Counted from the first letter of the stretch, positions 17,356-27,360 are shown. The stretch: 64,000 nt of DNA from Anaerocolumna jejuensis DSM 15929 (GCF_900142215.1 NZ_FRAC01000034.1:1-64000), one strand, 5' to 3'. The notes: a model not told the origin generated them from the sequence alone. Program-made: numbers and translations.

Positions 17356-18063
17356 CTATTTCATTTCCATTGCGCCAAAGCGAATAGAGCCTAAAAGCAG
17401 TATGATCAGACCCAGTGCGGCGCCCAAAATAATCCAATTGGTATAGCCTTTTATAAAAGGACTGGCCATAGAGGGGTAAGCCCAGGGCAGAACATACAAA
17501 AGCTTAGTGCCAAATCTTGCAAGGAACAGGCTGGAAATAGCTCCTATTGCACCTGCCGCAAGGGGAAATGTCTGATTGGCAAAACGGGCAGATAAAAACA
17601 GCTGAATCCCAAGTACGGGAAGAGAGGCAGCAAAGCAGCCGAAAACCTGTTTTGTCAGAAACAGAAAAGGCAGGCGCTCATTGGTGTAGACAATCCAGAT
17701 AAGGGATGCCCCTAACAGAATGAGGCTGCAGCATATCAGCATTAAAATGATAACCCATAAGGCTTTGATAAAATAAAAGGCCCTGCGGCTGACCGGCATG
17801 GAAAATATCATTTTCATGCCCTGGGCCTGATGCTCGGTTTCAAAAAAGACACTGCACAATAGTGAAATTGTAAGAAGCATGGTAAAGGATAAAAACAGAT
17901 ACACTACATTTAATCCTGTATAAACACCTGCTTCTCCCTGGCGAAAATACAGGTACCATTCCATGCAGGTAAACAAAAGTAGGATAACTGCACTAATGAC
18001 CGGTATCCATAAACATATTTTTTTCATTTTAAGGAATTCGGCAGAAAGCATCCCATTTATCAT
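17356..18063 (-). CDS. ABC-2 type permease, lantibiotic-immunity-like (MutE/SpaE type)
   Basis: A 235-residue membrane protein with about six hydrophobic segments. It begins MINGMLSAEFLKMKKICLWI and contains a FETEHQAQGMKMIFSMPVSRRAFYF block (two short motifs, FETEHQAQGMK and MPVSRRAFYF) that corresponds to EHKNGAWKQL in its partner. It overlaps the ATPase gene by four bases and is followed 12 bases later by the second permease, so the three are translated together. The peptide handled cannot be told from the sequence. Confidence 0.75.
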   Translation of the reverse strand: MINGMLSAEFLKMKKICLWIPVISAVILLLFTCMEWYLYFRQGEAGVYTGLNVVYLFLSFTMLLTISLLCSVFFETEHQAQGMKMIFSMPVSRRAFYFIKALWVIILMLICCSLILLGASLIWIVYTNERLPFLFLTKQVFGCFAASLPVLGIQLFLSARFANQTFPLAAGAIGAISSLFLARFGTKLLYVLPWAYPSMASPFIKGYTNWIILGAALGLIILLLGSIRFGAMEMK

Positions 18064-18968
18064 AAGCTTTCCCCTTTCCCCGTCAATTGCAAAAAGATAT
18101 CCTCCAGGGATGAAGTCTGTTCGCTGACATGCTGCAATGAAAATGGCTGAAGAATCCTGAATATTTCCCCCTGATCCATTCTACCGGTAACTGTAACCAG
18201 CAGTTCATTCCCATGCTTCTCAGTTGTTGCACCGTTTCGTATAAGCGCATGGTATGCTTCGTCAGGCCTGTCAGTAATAATGGAAAGCCGCACGGTATTC
18301 CTTTTTTCAAGCTCCTGCATTCGGTCCTGAAAAATTAATTTTCCCCCCTGTATGATGCCCACATAGTCTGCAATGGATTGGATTTCACTCAGAATGTGGC
18401 TGGACAAAAAAATGGTTATCCCCTGTTCGTGGGATAACGCCAGCATTAAATTTCGAATTTCCTGAATTCCGGCCGGGTCCAGGCCGTTAATCGGCTCGTC
18501 CAGAATCAAGAGCTTCGGCTTACGGATCAGTGCCTGTGCAATACCCAGACGCTGCTTCATGCCAAGGGAATACCCTTTTACGGTCTGCTTTGCATATGGG
18601 GTCAGCCGGACGGTATCAAGGACTTCACGGATATTTTCTTCCGGCAGCTCCAGCAGCTTACATATGATTTTAAGGTTTCCATATGCTGATAAATGACCGT
18701 AATAGGATGGTCCCTCCACAAGTGAACCGATATTTCTTAAAATACTTTCCCTTTCCCGCTTCAGGGAGCGTCCCATAATCTGGACCGAGCCCTCATCGGC
18801 GCGAATCAGGCTGAGCAGCATACGAATGGTGGTTGTTTTTCCCGCACCATTCGCACCCAAAAAGCCATAGATTTTCCCTTCCGGAACCCGTAAATCAATG
18901 TGGTCCACCGAGACATGCCGGCCAAAACGCCGTGTAAGGCCATTAGTTTCAATAATAAATTCAGACAT
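18060..18968 (-). CDS. ABC exporter ATP-binding protein, lantibiotic-protection type
   Basis: A 302-residue ATPase. Motifs: Walker A GANGAGKTT, signature YSLGMKQRLGIAQAL, Walker B LLILDEPINGLDP, and the H-loop ILSEIQSIADY region. The C-terminal 80 residues are the extra domain usual in NatA/BcrA/SpaF-like ATPases. The ATG has AGGAGGT upstream. It lies about 110 bases downstream of the histidine kinase gene, which supports a stimulus-induced peptide defence module. Confidence 0.83.
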   Translation of the reverse strand: MSEFIIETNGLTRRFGRHVSVDHIDLRVPEGKIYGFLGANGAGKTTTIRMLLSLIRADEGSVQIMGRSLKRERESILRNIGSLVEGPSYYGHLSAYGNLKIICKLLELPEENIREVLDTVRLTPYAKQTVKGYSLGMKQRLGIAQALIRKPKLLILDEPINGLDPAGIQEIRNLMLALSHEQGITIFLSSHILSEIQSIADYVGIIQGGKLIFQDRMQELEKRNTVRLSIITDRPDEAYHALIRNGATTEKHGNELLVTVTGRMDQGEIFRILQPFSLQHVSEQTSSLEDIFLQLTGKGESL

Positions 18969-19078
18969 AACTTTACCTCCTGTTATCCTTTGATAACAAG
19001 AGTATAAGGTATGAAACGTATTCTCAGGTAAACAAGAGTAAAATGTAAGTAAATTCGTTTAATATAAATAAATTCGTA

Positions 19079-20176
19079 TTAGAAAACCGGCAATGTGATA
19101 AATATGGACGTTCCCTGTTCCAGTGCACTCTCTACCCGGATGGAACCATTATGCAGTTCGATAAATTGCTTTGCAATGGCCATGCCAAGACCGGAACCTT
19201 CCGCCGGGCAATCCGTTGACGTTCCCCGGTAATAGCTTTCAAACAGGTTTCTTCTGGTTTCTTCCTCCATTCCCTTTCCATTGTCTGCAATCTCTATACA
19301 AAATCCATCCTGCTGCTTTGCAGCAGTTACTTCAATTTCAGTCCCGGGCGGATTGTGAACAACGGCATTGATGAGGACATTTTGCAGCGCCCTCTGCAGC
19401 AGGATTGTATCTGCCTCCATAAAAAATGCATCCATGGCAGAATCAAAAGAAAAATTATAAGCAGTACAGCGGGGAGAATTCGCAAGATCCAGAACCACAT
19501 TCCGCAGAAATTCAACCATTTCTGTTTTAAGCTTCTGAGCAGTAATTCTTTTATCCTCCGATTGAAAGGAAAGGTTTAAATCATCAATAAGGTTTTTTAT
19601 GTGCTTGGATTTTTCCTCTATTTTCACTCCAAAATCCATGATTTCACTTTCTGACCAGTCATATTTCTCAGCGGTAATCAGGGAGGCATAGCCTTGAATA
19701 TAGGAAAGAGGGGTCTTTAAATCATGGGTGATGCCAGCGAGCCATTGCCTGCGGTCTTTCTCCAGCATTATCCGGTCAGTTTCACTTTGCTGTAGTTTCT
19801 CTGTCAAAAGCTGCATCTGGATTAAAAGTTCCTTGTATACAAATTCTGTACATCTGTAATAAAAGGAATCTCTGTTGGCTAACACTCCCTTAAGGGCTGG
19901 TTCCTTATATGTCCCCTGTGACAAGGCCTGAATCCAATGAATGGTATGGATAATGGGGCCAAGGATAAGAAATAAAAAAAGATATGCCATAATAATTCCC
20001 AGCACCAGCAGGCTGGCGGAGCGAAAAGTTCTCAGCTCCACAATTTCAAGTACGGGAAATACCTGCCGCACCAGTGCAAATAGTATCATAATCATACCAA
20101 AGCTAAGTACATAAGCCAGCAAAAGCAGTACAATCAGCGCAAGAATTCTAATTCCCATTTTCAGAGGAGTCTTCAT
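19079..20176 (-). CDS. Two-component sensor histidine kinase
   Basis: A 365-residue membrane kinase. Two hydrophobic segments in the first 80 residues leave only a short outside loop, as in intramembrane-sensing kinases for envelope peptides. The H-box reads LAGITHDLKTPLSYIQGYA, the N-box NVLINAVVHNPPGTEI, G1 IADNGKGM and G2 GSGLGMAIAK. Its ATG overlaps the stop of the response regulator (ATGA), so the pair are translationally coupled. It probably senses the peptide that the neighbouring ABC exporter removes. Confidence 0.85.
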   Translation of the reverse strand: MKTPLKMGIRILALIVLLLLAYVLSFGMIMILFALVRQVFPVLEIVELRTFRSASLLVLGIIMAYLFLFLILGPIIHTIHWIQALSQGTYKEPALKGVLANRDSFYYRCTEFVYKELLIQMQLLTEKLQQSETDRIMLEKDRRQWLAGITHDLKTPLSYIQGYASLITAEKYDWSESEIMDFGVKIEEKSKHIKNLIDDLNLSFQSEDKRITAQKLKTEMVEFLRNVVLDLANSPRCTAYNFSFDSAMDAFFMEADTILLQRALQNVLINAVVHNPPGTEIEVTAAKQQDGFCIEIADNGKGMEEETRRNLFESYYRGTSTDCPAEGSGLGMAIAKQFIELHNGSIRVESALEQGTSIFITLPVF

Positions 20177-20886
20177 TTCTGCTCTTCTCCTTTTTTATGG
20201 GGAATAAACTTGTAACCCAGTCCCCGGATATTATGGATATATTTTGGCTTATCCTTATCTGGTTCCATTTTCTTTCGGATTTTGGAAATATGCATTACAA
20301 CTGTTTTTTCATCACCCAGGATTAGCTGTCCCCATACATTTTCATACAGCTGCGCAATTGTAAAAATACGATTGGGATGCTCTGCGAAAAAAAGGAGGAG
20401 GGAATATTCCATGGCAGTTAGCTCTATGACCTTCTCATTATGTTTCACTTCACAAGAATCCTTGTTGATGCTGAAATCCTCAAATTCCAGTATACTCGCC
20501 TGTTCCTTCGCTGAATATATCCGCTGATGCCTGAGCTGGACCTTGATTCTTGCAACAACCTCCAGCGGATTGAAGGGTTTTGTTATATAATCATCTCCGC
20601 CCATGGCAAAGCCCACCAGCTTATCATAGTCAGAGGTCTTTGCAGTAAGAAAAAGTATCGAGGCATCAGTCTCCTTGCGCAGCTCCATACAAAGCTCCAG
20701 ACCACTGATATCCGGCAGCATTATATCCAATACAATAAGCTGCGGCTTAAAGTCCTGAATAATTTGCAGGGCCTCCTTGCCTGACTGTGCTTTTTTAATC
20801 TGAGAAAATCCTTCTTTTTTTAAAACAATCTCCAACATATCTAGAATTCCAGCTTCATCGTCTACCAGAAGAATATGCTGCTCCAT
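20173..20886 (-). CDS. OmpR-family response regulator
   Basis: A receiver domain (MEQHILLVDDEAGILDML; phospho-acceptor Asp in IVLDIMLPDISG; conserved Lys in DDYITKPFNPLE) is joined to an OmpR/PhoB winged helix with TAMEYSLLLFFAEHP and KKMEPDKDKPKYIHNIRGLGYKF. The frame is open to 20931. The ATG at 20886 has AAAGGAG upstream and begins at the conserved receiver strand, so it is preferred. That start also removes an overlap with the broken gene upstream. It likely controls the ABC exporter genes 18968-16609. Confidence 0.86.
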   Translation of the reverse strand: MEQHILLVDDEAGILDMLEIVLKKEGFSQIKKAQSGKEALQIIQDFKPQLIVLDIMLPDISGLELCMELRKETDASILFLTAKTSDYDKLVGFAMGGDDYITKPFNPLEVVARIKVQLRHQRIYSAKEQASILEFEDFSINKDSCEVKHNEKVIELTAMEYSLLLFFAEHPNRIFTIAQLYENVWGQLILGDEKTVVMHISKIRKKMEPDKDKPKYIHNIRGLGYKFIPHKKGEEQK

Positions 20887-20915
20887 CTTTACCGCTCCTT
20901 TATTCTGTGTTTCCG

Positions 20916-21901
20916 TCATTCTCCCAACCACCAGGATACAACCTTTGTCTGGTCCTTACCATTTGTTTTTATCAGATAAACATAGGCTTTGTCGAGGTTT
21001 CCCTTAAACTGGCTGCTGTATTCTTTTTTATACCCTTTAACCATGATATAATCACCTAGAACAGTAAAATCCAGTATCCTACCGTTTTTAAAGCTTACTA
21101 ATTTTATTTTTTTACCACCTGTTTTATTGCTTTTATATAAAACACCTTTATTAGCACTAACTATCATATTCTGACTGGATTTCTGCTGATCAGAACCAAC
21201 AATCCGGTTAAATTTTGCAAAATTCAGATTATTAGTATTACTACCATCTACATTCATGCTTTTCCAGAAATTTTTACTTCCCTTATAGTCATAACCTTCA
21301 TAATAGATTTTTTCATTTGTTATAGCCATTTTACTGATCTGCTGATTGGAATCAAAATCAAATATACCGGTTATATTTGAGCCGTCCAAATTCATTTTAT
21401 ATATTCCAACCGGAATATCATAAGTAATGCCTGAATTATCCGCTACCTCTTTTACTTTAATATAATAGAGCAAATTTTTATAAACAACCGGATTAAACCC
21501 TTTGTCCAGCCTTATTTTTGTTTTTCCGTTTTTACTGATTTTATAAATATAATTTTGCGATGAGTCCGTACCATAGTTCAAATCATAAGTACAGTAGATA
21601 CTGTCACCGGCTGCTGTTATCTCACTAAATCCATTGGATTCTTTTCCATTAAATTTGTAATCTGTAATCTTTGTTATTTTTTTGTTTTTACATTAATCTT
21701 ACAGATTCCCATCCTGTTGCCATCCATATTATAAGAATAATAGATGTCATTGCCACTCCTGTGTGCATTTTCAGGGATATAAACTGTTTCCTTGCCAGAC
21801 GATGCAGCCTGAACTCTCACGTTATTTTCAAATGGGTTCTATCCCACAATTTCTAATACCAGTACAAACGTTAATAATAAACTAATCACTCTGTTTTTCA
21901 T
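20916..21901 (-). pseudogene. Broken secreted DUF5050-like protein gene
   Basis: The intact piece, 20916-21581, encodes 221 residues of repeated strands typical of DUF5050 (IYKISKNGKTKIRL, IYKMNLDGSNITGI, KSMNVDGSNTNNL). Reading upstream in the same direction, an ATG at 21901 begins a signal-like segment MKNRVISLLLTFVLVLEIVG, then meets an in-frame TAG at 21839-21841. The DUF5050-like text continues after that stop (VYIPENAHRSGNDIYYSYNM, then MDGNRMGICKINVKTKK) until a run of seven A (21677-21683) shifts the frame. After a one-base shift the text continues ITKITDYKFNGKESNGF into the downstream ORF. One stop plus one frameshift indicate a pseudogene; the homopolymer could also be a slippage switch or a sequencing error. 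Confidence 0.7.
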
Positions 21902-21903
21902 TG

Positions 21904-22241
21904 CATACCTGCCTGCCTTTATCACCATATTTCATATCAATTAATTTATATTATCACAAGTGGTTAAAAGGAGCAAGTTATATGAAACCTCTTATTTTCC
22001 AGAATTTTTGCGCTTCTCCATTTTGCTCACCATCTGGTGACCGCACTGGGAGAAATCTTCATTAATTTGGCCAGTTCTCCCGTAAGAAGGCGGCCGTTAT
22101 CATGGAGATAGTTAAGTATAATAATCTGACTGCTCCTACCTAATACACAAATAATAGGATAGACAGCTAACAGCCGGGTATGTATAATAATATAAGAGTT
22201 TCCATGCAACGCAAGGAATTCTTAAGAATAGAGGTCTATCT
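21904..22241. other. Intergenic region between the broken gene and the XRE regulator
   Basis: About 340 bases. The minus strand from roughly 22140 to 21985 holds a MarR-like remnant (separate entry). The rest is AT-rich and should contain the promoter of the plus-strand XRE gene; no clear -35/-10 pair stood out to me. Confidence 0.4.
21985..22140 (-). pseudogene. Remnant of a MarR-family winged-helix regulator
   Basis: The minus strand reads QIIILNYLHDNGRLLTGELA then KLMKISPSAVTR, a typical MarR recognition-helix segment. After a one-base shift it continues MVSKMEKRKNSGK and stops. The N-terminal dimerisation region and the wing are missing. The surrounding open frame of 60 codons (22027-22209) has an unrelated beginning. 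Identification rests on the helix-turn-helix pattern only. Confidence 0.35.
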
Positions 22242-22856
22242 ATGGAATTTAATGAAAAACTGCAACAGCTTAGAAAAGAAAAATCAATGACACAAGAACA
22301 GCTTGCAGAAGAATTATATGTGTCCAGAACAGCTATATCAAAATGGGAAAGCGGCAAGGGATATCCGAATATTGATTCGCTTAAAAGCATATCAAAACTT
22401 TTTTCTATATCTATTGATAATTTGTTGTCGGGTGAGGAATTGATTTCTCTTGCGGTAGATGAGAACCGCACAAATATAAAAAAGAGTTTCAGTCTGATTT
22501 ATGGTGTGTTGGATTTGATGGCTCTCGCCTTTTTATTTCTTCCGCTCTTCGGGCAGCCTGATGGTGATGGTATTCGAGTAGTAAACTTGTTCGCATTTAA
22601 AGACGCTTCTTCTATTACCCGCGCCATATACTTTATCTTACCTATATCAATGGCCATACTTGGTATTGTTGAATTGACCATACAATATTTCAGTAACGAA
22701 AAATGGCTGAATGCCAGCAAAGTTATATCTATACTTTTACAAGCCTTTACAATACTTGTTTTCATCAATACGCGCCAGCCTTATGCCACGTCACTGGTTT
22801 TTATGTTCTTTATGATTAAGATAGTCCTTTTAATAAAGGGTAACCGCATTAAATAA
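22242..22856 (+). CDS. XRE-family helix-turn-helix membrane protein
   Basis: A 204-residue protein with an N-terminal XRE DNA-binding domain (residues 1-60: KLQQLRKEKSMTQEQLAEEL, then YVSRTAISKWESGKGYPNID). About four hydrophobic segments follow in residues 85-200. This layout is common in Firmicutes, where a Cro-like domain is anchored in the membrane; target and signal are unknown. GAGGT lies upstream of the ATG. A terminator follows at 22878. Its neighbour on the same strand is a PAP2 phosphatase. Confidence 0.78.
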   Translation: MEFNEKLQQLRKEKSMTQEQLAEELYVSRTAISKWESGKGYPNIDSLKSISKLFSISIDNLLSGEELISLAVDENRTNIKKSFSLIYGVLDLMALAFLFLPLFGQPDGDGIRVVNLFAFKDASSITRAIYFILPISMAILGIVELTIQYFSNEKWLNASKVISILLQAFTILVFINTRQPYATSLVFMFFMIKIVLLIKGNRIK

Positions 22857-22877
22857 ACGGCTTAAAGCCTTGCAAAA

Positions 22878-22910
22878 AGCCCTCCGACACTTTTCGTGTC
22901 AGAGGGCTTT
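22878..22910 (+). terminator. Rho-independent terminator after the XRE gene
   Basis: Stem AGCCCTCCGACAC / GTGTCAGAGGGCT with a TTTTC loop, ending in CTTTC. A strong hairpin with a short T tract, 20 bases after the stop. Confidence 0.65.
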
Positions 22911-23016
22911 CGCCGTTGTGACGATTAGTTTCTTGAATATTTCCATGCTTGACCGCACAATTAAGATGTGACTGGCGCACATGAAAACAACAATAATACA
23001 GAAAAGGAAGAAAGAT

Positions 23017-23679
23017 ATGATGAAAAATAAAAAGTACTTTATTTTTGCCGGAACACTACTCTTGCTATTCATTCTATTCACAATGGGAGTTTTAACATTT
23101 GATGTTAGCCCCATAGGGCCGGAGGAATCCGTTGTTGCATTTGCTACCCTAAATAGCTCCATGTACAAACTGCTTGGTGAAAACTTAATTTGGTATCATA
23201 TCACAGATTGGCTTGGTATTGTAGCTATCCTAGTCGCTTTGGGCTTTGCAATATTGGGATTGGCGCAAGTAATCAAAAGAAAAAGTATCAAGCGAGTGGA
23301 CAGCAATATACTCGTGCTTGGGGTATTTTATATCGTCGTGATGGCTTCATATATTTTTTTTGAAATCTTCATCGTTAATTACAGACCGATTATTTTAGCT
23401 AGTACATTAGAAGCATCCTATCCATCTTCCCATACGATGTTTGTGCTATGTATCATGGCTACCGCAATAATGCAGTTCCATACACGGATTAAGAATAAAC
23501 CCCTAAGAATTACAGTAGAGGTCATATCCGTTGCTATAATTACCGTCACGGTAATTGGGCGTTTTATTTCAGGTGTGCATTGGTTCACCGATATTATAGG
23601 CGGCTTATTGTTAGGCTCTGCCCTTATTATGTTTTATTATGCAACGGTTAAACAATTATCAAAAAACGAACAGCCCTAG
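23017..23679 (+). CDS. PAP2-family membrane phosphatase
   Basis: About 220 residues with five or six hydrophobic segments. The phosphatase motifs are visible: ASYPSSHTMFVLC (conserved SH) and GRFISGVHWFTDIIGGLLLG (R...H...D). The frame is open from 22981, but ATG 23017 has AAGGAAG upstream and is preferred. Members remove phosphate from phosphatidic acid, undecaprenyl pyrophosphate or similar lipids at the outer face of the membrane. Which one cannot be told here. Confidence 0.75.
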   Translation: MMKNKKYFIFAGTLLLLFILFTMGVLTFDVSPIGPEESVVAFATLNSSMYKLLGENLIWYHITDWLGIVAILVALGFAILGLAQVIKRKSIKRVDSNILVLGVFYIVVMASYIFFEIFIVNYRPIILASTLEASYPSSHTMFVLCIMATAIMQFHTRIKNKPLRITVEVISVAIITVTVIGRFISGVHWFTDIIGGLLLGSALIMFYYATVKQLSKNEQP

Positions 23680-23821
23680 ATGTACCAATTACCAATTGTT
23701 ATTCACTTACCGCCCCAACGGCATATAAAAAAACCGTTGTTGAATAAGTATTTCTATAAAAGACAATGATAAGGTCTATTATGTACTAAGCCTTTTTTCA
23801 ACAATACGGTCTGAACAAAAC

Positions 23822-23860
23822 AAAAAACCCCAAGCCCTTATAAATAAAGGCTTGGGGTCA
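23822..23860 (-). terminator. Rho-independent terminator of tuf
   Basis: Minus strand CCCCAAGCC ... GGCTTGGGG type stem followed by TTTTTTG. It lies a few bases after the tuf stop and ends the str operon. Confidence 0.8.
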
Positions 23861-23868
23861 TATTTTAA

Positions 23869-25062
23869 TTATTCAATGATGGTAGCAACTTTACCTGAAC
23901 CAACTGTACGTCCACCTTCACGGATAGCGAAGCCTAAACCTTGCTCCATAGCGATAGGATGGATTAATTCGATGTTCATTTCGATGTTATCACCAGGCAT
24001 GCACATTTCAACACCTGCAGGAAGGTTACAAACACCAGTTACGTCTGTTGTTCTGAAATAGAACTGAGGTCTGTAGTTATTGAAGAAAGGAGTATGACGT
24101 CCACCTTCATCCTTTGTTAAAACGTAAACCTGAGCTGTGAATTTCTTATGGCATTTGATTGAACCGGGTTTGCAAAGAACCTGTCCTCTTTCGATTTCGT
24201 TTCTCTGAACACCACGAAGAAGTGCACCGATGTTATCACCAGCCTGAGCTTCATCAAGAAGCTTTCTGAACATTTCGATACCAGTAACAACAACTTTACG
24301 TGTTTCTTCCTTGATACCAACGATTTCAACTTCTTCAGATACATGAAGAGCACCACGCTCAACACGTCCTGTAGCAACAGTACCACGTCCTGTAATGGAG
24401 AATACATCTTCTACAGGCATTAAGAAAGGCTTATCTGTCTCTCTCTGAGGATCGGGAATCCAGCTGTCAACAGCATCGAATAATTCGATGATCTTATCTC
24501 CCCAAGGTCCGTTAGGATCTTCAAGAGCTTTTAAAGCAGAACCCTGAATAATAGGGGTGTCATCGCCAGGGAATTCATATTCTGTTAACAGGTCTCTGAT
24601 TTCCATTTCTACTAATTCAAGTAATTCAGGATCATCAACCATATCACACTTGTTCATGAATACTACGATGTAAGGAACACCTACCTGACGGGATAAAAGG
24701 ATGTGCTCTTTTGTCTGAGCCATAACACCATCAGTAGCAGCAACTACAAGGATAGCACCGTCCATCTGAGCAGCACCAGTGATCATGTTCTTTACATAAT
24801 CGGCATGTCCAGGGCAGTCAACGTGAGCATAATGTCTCTTCTTGGACTCATACTCAACGTGAGCTGTAGAGATAGTGATACCTCTTTCTCTTTCCTCGGG
24901 AGCTTTGTCAATCTGGTCGAAAGCAACAGCCTGGCCTGTACCTAATCTTTCATGAAGAGTCTTTGTGATAGCTGCTGTTAAAGTAGTCTTACCATGGTCA
25001 ACGTGTCCGATGGTACCAATATTACAATGGGGTTTGTTTCTTTCAAACTTAGCTTTAGCCAT
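23869..25062 (-). CDS. tuf: Elongation factor Tu
   Basis: GTPase that brings aminoacyl-tRNA to the ribosome; 397 residues. G motifs: GHVDHGKTT, DCPGHADYVKNM, NKCDMVDD and SALKALE. The frame is open to 25155. ATG 25062 is preceded by AAAGGAGG and gives the canonical MAKAKFERNKPHCNIGTIGH start. It follows fusA with its own promoter at 25179-25207 and ends the rpsL-rpsG-fusA-tuf block. No S10-type ribosomal operon follows, since the next gene downstream is on the opposite strand. Confidence 0.97.
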   Translation of the reverse strand: MAKAKFERNKPHCNIGTIGHVDHGKTTLTAAITKTLHERLGTGQAVAFDQIDKAPEERERGITISTAHVEYESKKRHYAHVDCPGHADYVKNMITGAAQMDGAILVVAATDGVMAQTKEHILLSRQVGVPYIVVFMNKCDMVDDPELLELVEMEIRDLLTEYEFPGDDTPIIQGSALKALEDPNGPWGDKIIELFDAVDSWIPDPQRETDKPFLMPVEDVFSITGRGTVATGRVERGALHVSEEVEIVGIKEETRKVVVTGIEMFRKLLDEAQAGDNIGALLRGVQRNEIERGQVLCKPGSIKCHKKFTAQVYVLTKDEGGRHTPFFNNYRPQFYFRTTDVTGVCNLPAGVEMCMPGDNIEMNIELIHPIAMEQGLGFAIREGGRTVGSGKVATIIE

Positions 25063-25178
25063 TTTTTTAACGTCCTCCTTTAAATAAATGCATCTTTGTG
25101 CACATACTTTTTTAATTGCCTGCCAGGTAATGGCCGAGGCCATTCCTGCGGGCATTTGATTTTTGAGCTTATAGCTTT

Positions 25179-25207
25179 ATTATATTTCAGTTTAGAAATA
25201 TTTTCAA
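25179..25207 (-). promoter_or_regulatory. Promoter in the fusA-tuf gap
   Basis: Minus strand TTGAAA (25202-25207), 17-base spacer, TATAAT (25179-25184). It gives tuf independent transcription about 110 bases upstream of its start. Confidence 0.65.
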
Positions 25208-25239
25208 GCACAATTAACGTTTCCACTTATATTTGTGGA

Positions 25240-27360
25240 CTAGTTCTTAACCTTTGCTGCAAGTACCTTTTCCTGTACGTTCTTAGGAACGGGCTCGTAG
25301 TTTGAGAAGAACATGGAGTAAGCACCACGTCCCTGTGTTCTGGAACGAAGGGCTGTGGAATATCCAAACATTTCTGAGAGGGGTACAAATCCTCTGATAA
25401 GCTTTGTTCCATTGATATCTTCAGTGCCTTCGATACGTCCGCGGCGTGAACTGATATCACCGATAACATCACCCATATAATCATCGGGAACTGTTACTTC
25501 TACTCTCATGATGGGCTCTAAAAGAACAGCCCCTGCTTTCTGCATCGCATCTTTGAATGCCATGGAACCGGCAATCTTAAATGCCATTTCGTTGGAGTCT
25601 ACTTCATGGTAGGATCCATCGAATACAGTCGCCTTAATACCAAGTACAGGATATCCTCCAAGGATTCCGGCTTTGGTGGCTTCTTCAATACCGGCACCTA
25701 CTGCAGGGATGTATTCCTTCGGGATAGCACCGCCTACAACAGTTGATACGAATTCAAAAGTCTTTTCTGCATTAGCATCCATGGGCTCAAAGCGAACCTT
25801 ACAGTGACCATACTGTCCGCGTCCACCGGACTGCTTTGCATATTTAGAGTCAACTTCCACAGATTTTGTAAAGGTTTCTTTGTAGGCAACCTGAGGTGCA
25901 CCTACATTGGCCTCAACCTTATATTCGCGCAGAAGTCTGTCTACGATAATTTCAAGATGGAGCTCACCCATACCGGCGATAATAGTCTGTCCGGTTTCTT
26001 CATTGGTGTAAGTTCTGAAGGTAGGATCTTCTTCTGCTAACTTCGCTAAAGATTCGCCCATCTTATCCTGGCCTGCTTTTGTCTTAGGCTCAATGGAAAC
26101 CTCAATAACAGGTTCAGGAAATTCCATGGATTCAAGGATTACAGGAGCTTTCTCATCACAGATAGTGTCACCTGTTGTGGTGCCCTTTAAACCAACTGCT
26201 GCTGCGATATCACCTGAGTATACCTTTTCCAGGTCTTCTCTCTTATTAGCATGCATCTGTAAGATACGTCCAACACGTTCCTTCTTATTCTTTGTTGAAT
26301 TAAGAACATAGGAACCTGCATTTAAAGTACCGGAATAAACACGGAAGAATGCAAGCTTTCCTACGAAAGGATCGGCCATAATCTTAAATGCAAGAGCTGC
26401 AAAAGGCTCTTCATCAGAAGATGCTCTGTGTACTTCGTTACCTTCTTCATCCATACCTTTGATATCAGGGATATCGGTAGGAGCAGGCAGATATTCGATA
26501 ACGGCATCCAATAACTTCTGTACACCCTTATTCTTGTATGCGGAACCGCAGGTTACAGGAATAATACTGGTTGCGATCGTTGCTCTTCTAAGAGCAGCTT
26601 TTAATTCAGCTGTTGAAGGTTCTTCACCTTCTAAGAACTTCTCAAGCAATTCATCATCGGTCTCACAAATAGATTCGATCATGGCTGCTCTGTATTCCTC
26701 TGCCTTCTCTAACATGTCGGCAGGTATATCAGTGATGCTGATGTCATCACCCTTATCATCTTTATAGTAATAAGCTCTCATTTCGAATAAATCGATAATG
26801 CCCTTAAACTCATCCTCTTTACCGATAGGTAATTGGATAGCTACAGGATTTTTGCCAAGTCTTGACTTAATCATGCTTATTACATTGTAAAAGTCTGCAC
26901 CGGAAATGTCCATCTTATTAACGAAAGCCATTCTGGGTACGTGGTATTTGTCAGCTTGACGCCATACAGTTTCTGACTGAGGCTCAACACCGCCCTTAGC
27001 GCAAAATACACCAACGGCACTGTCAAGAACACGTAAGGAACGCTCAACTTCTACTGTAAAGTCAACGTGTCCCGGTGTATCAATAATATTGATACGGTGA
27101 CCAAGGGCTCCAGGCATGGGCTTATGCTCAAATTCCTGTGTCCAGTGACATGTTGTGGCGGCTGAAGTAATTGTGATACCTCTTTCCTGCTCCTGCTCCA
27201 TCCAGTCCATAGTAGCAGTTCCTTCATGGGTATCGCCAATTTTATAGTTAACACCGGTATAGTATAAGATACGCTCTGTAAGAGTGGTCTTACCAGCATC
27301 TATATGAGCCATAATACCGATATTTCTAGTTCTTTCTAACGGGTATTCTCTTCCAGCCAA
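25240..27360 (-). CDS. fusA: Elongation factor G
   Basis: Translocation GTPase, 706 residues. G1 AHIDAGKTT, G3 DTPGHVDF and G4 NKMD are present. Domain IV and V follow, with GQYGHCKVRFEP and a C-terminal FGYSTALRSRTQGRGAYSM (split as FGYSTALRS and RTQGRGAYSM). The start codon is TTG at 27360, with AAGGAGG seven bases upstream; no ATG fits the conserved N-terminus. It is the canonical fusA of the str operon. Confidence 0.96.
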   Translation of the reverse strand: MAGREYPLERTRNIGIMAHIDAGKTTLTERILYYTGVNYKIGDTHEGTATMDWMEQEQERGITITSAATTCHWTQEFEHKPMPGALGHRINIIDTPGHVDFTVEVERSLRVLDSAVGVFCAKGGVEPQSETVWRQADKYHVPRMAFVNKMDISGADFYNVISMIKSRLGKNPVAIQLPIGKEDEFKGIIDLFEMRAYYYKDDKGDDISITDIPADMLEKAEEYRAAMIESICETDDELLEKFLEGEEPSTAELKAALRRATIATSIIPVTCGSAYKNKGVQKLLDAVIEYLPAPTDIPDIKGMDEEGNEVHRASSDEEPFAALAFKIMADPFVGKLAFFRVYSGTLNAGSYVLNSTKNKKERVGRILQMHANKREDLEKVYSGDIAAAVGLKGTTTGDTICDEKAPVILESMEFPEPVIEVSIEPKTKAGQDKMGESLAKLAEEDPTFRTYTNEETGQTIIAGMGELHLEIIVDRLLREYKVEANVGAPQVAYKETFTKSVEVDSKYAKQSGGRGQYGHCKVRFEPMDANAEKTFEFVSTVVGGAIPKEYIPAVGAGIEEATKAGILGGYPVLGIKATVFDGSYHEVDSNEMAFKIAGSMAFKDAMQKAGAVLLEPIMRVEVTVPDDYMGDVIGDISSRRGRIEGTEDINGTKLIRGFVPLSEMFGYSTALRSRTQGRGAYSMFFSNYEPVPKNVQEKVLAAKVKN

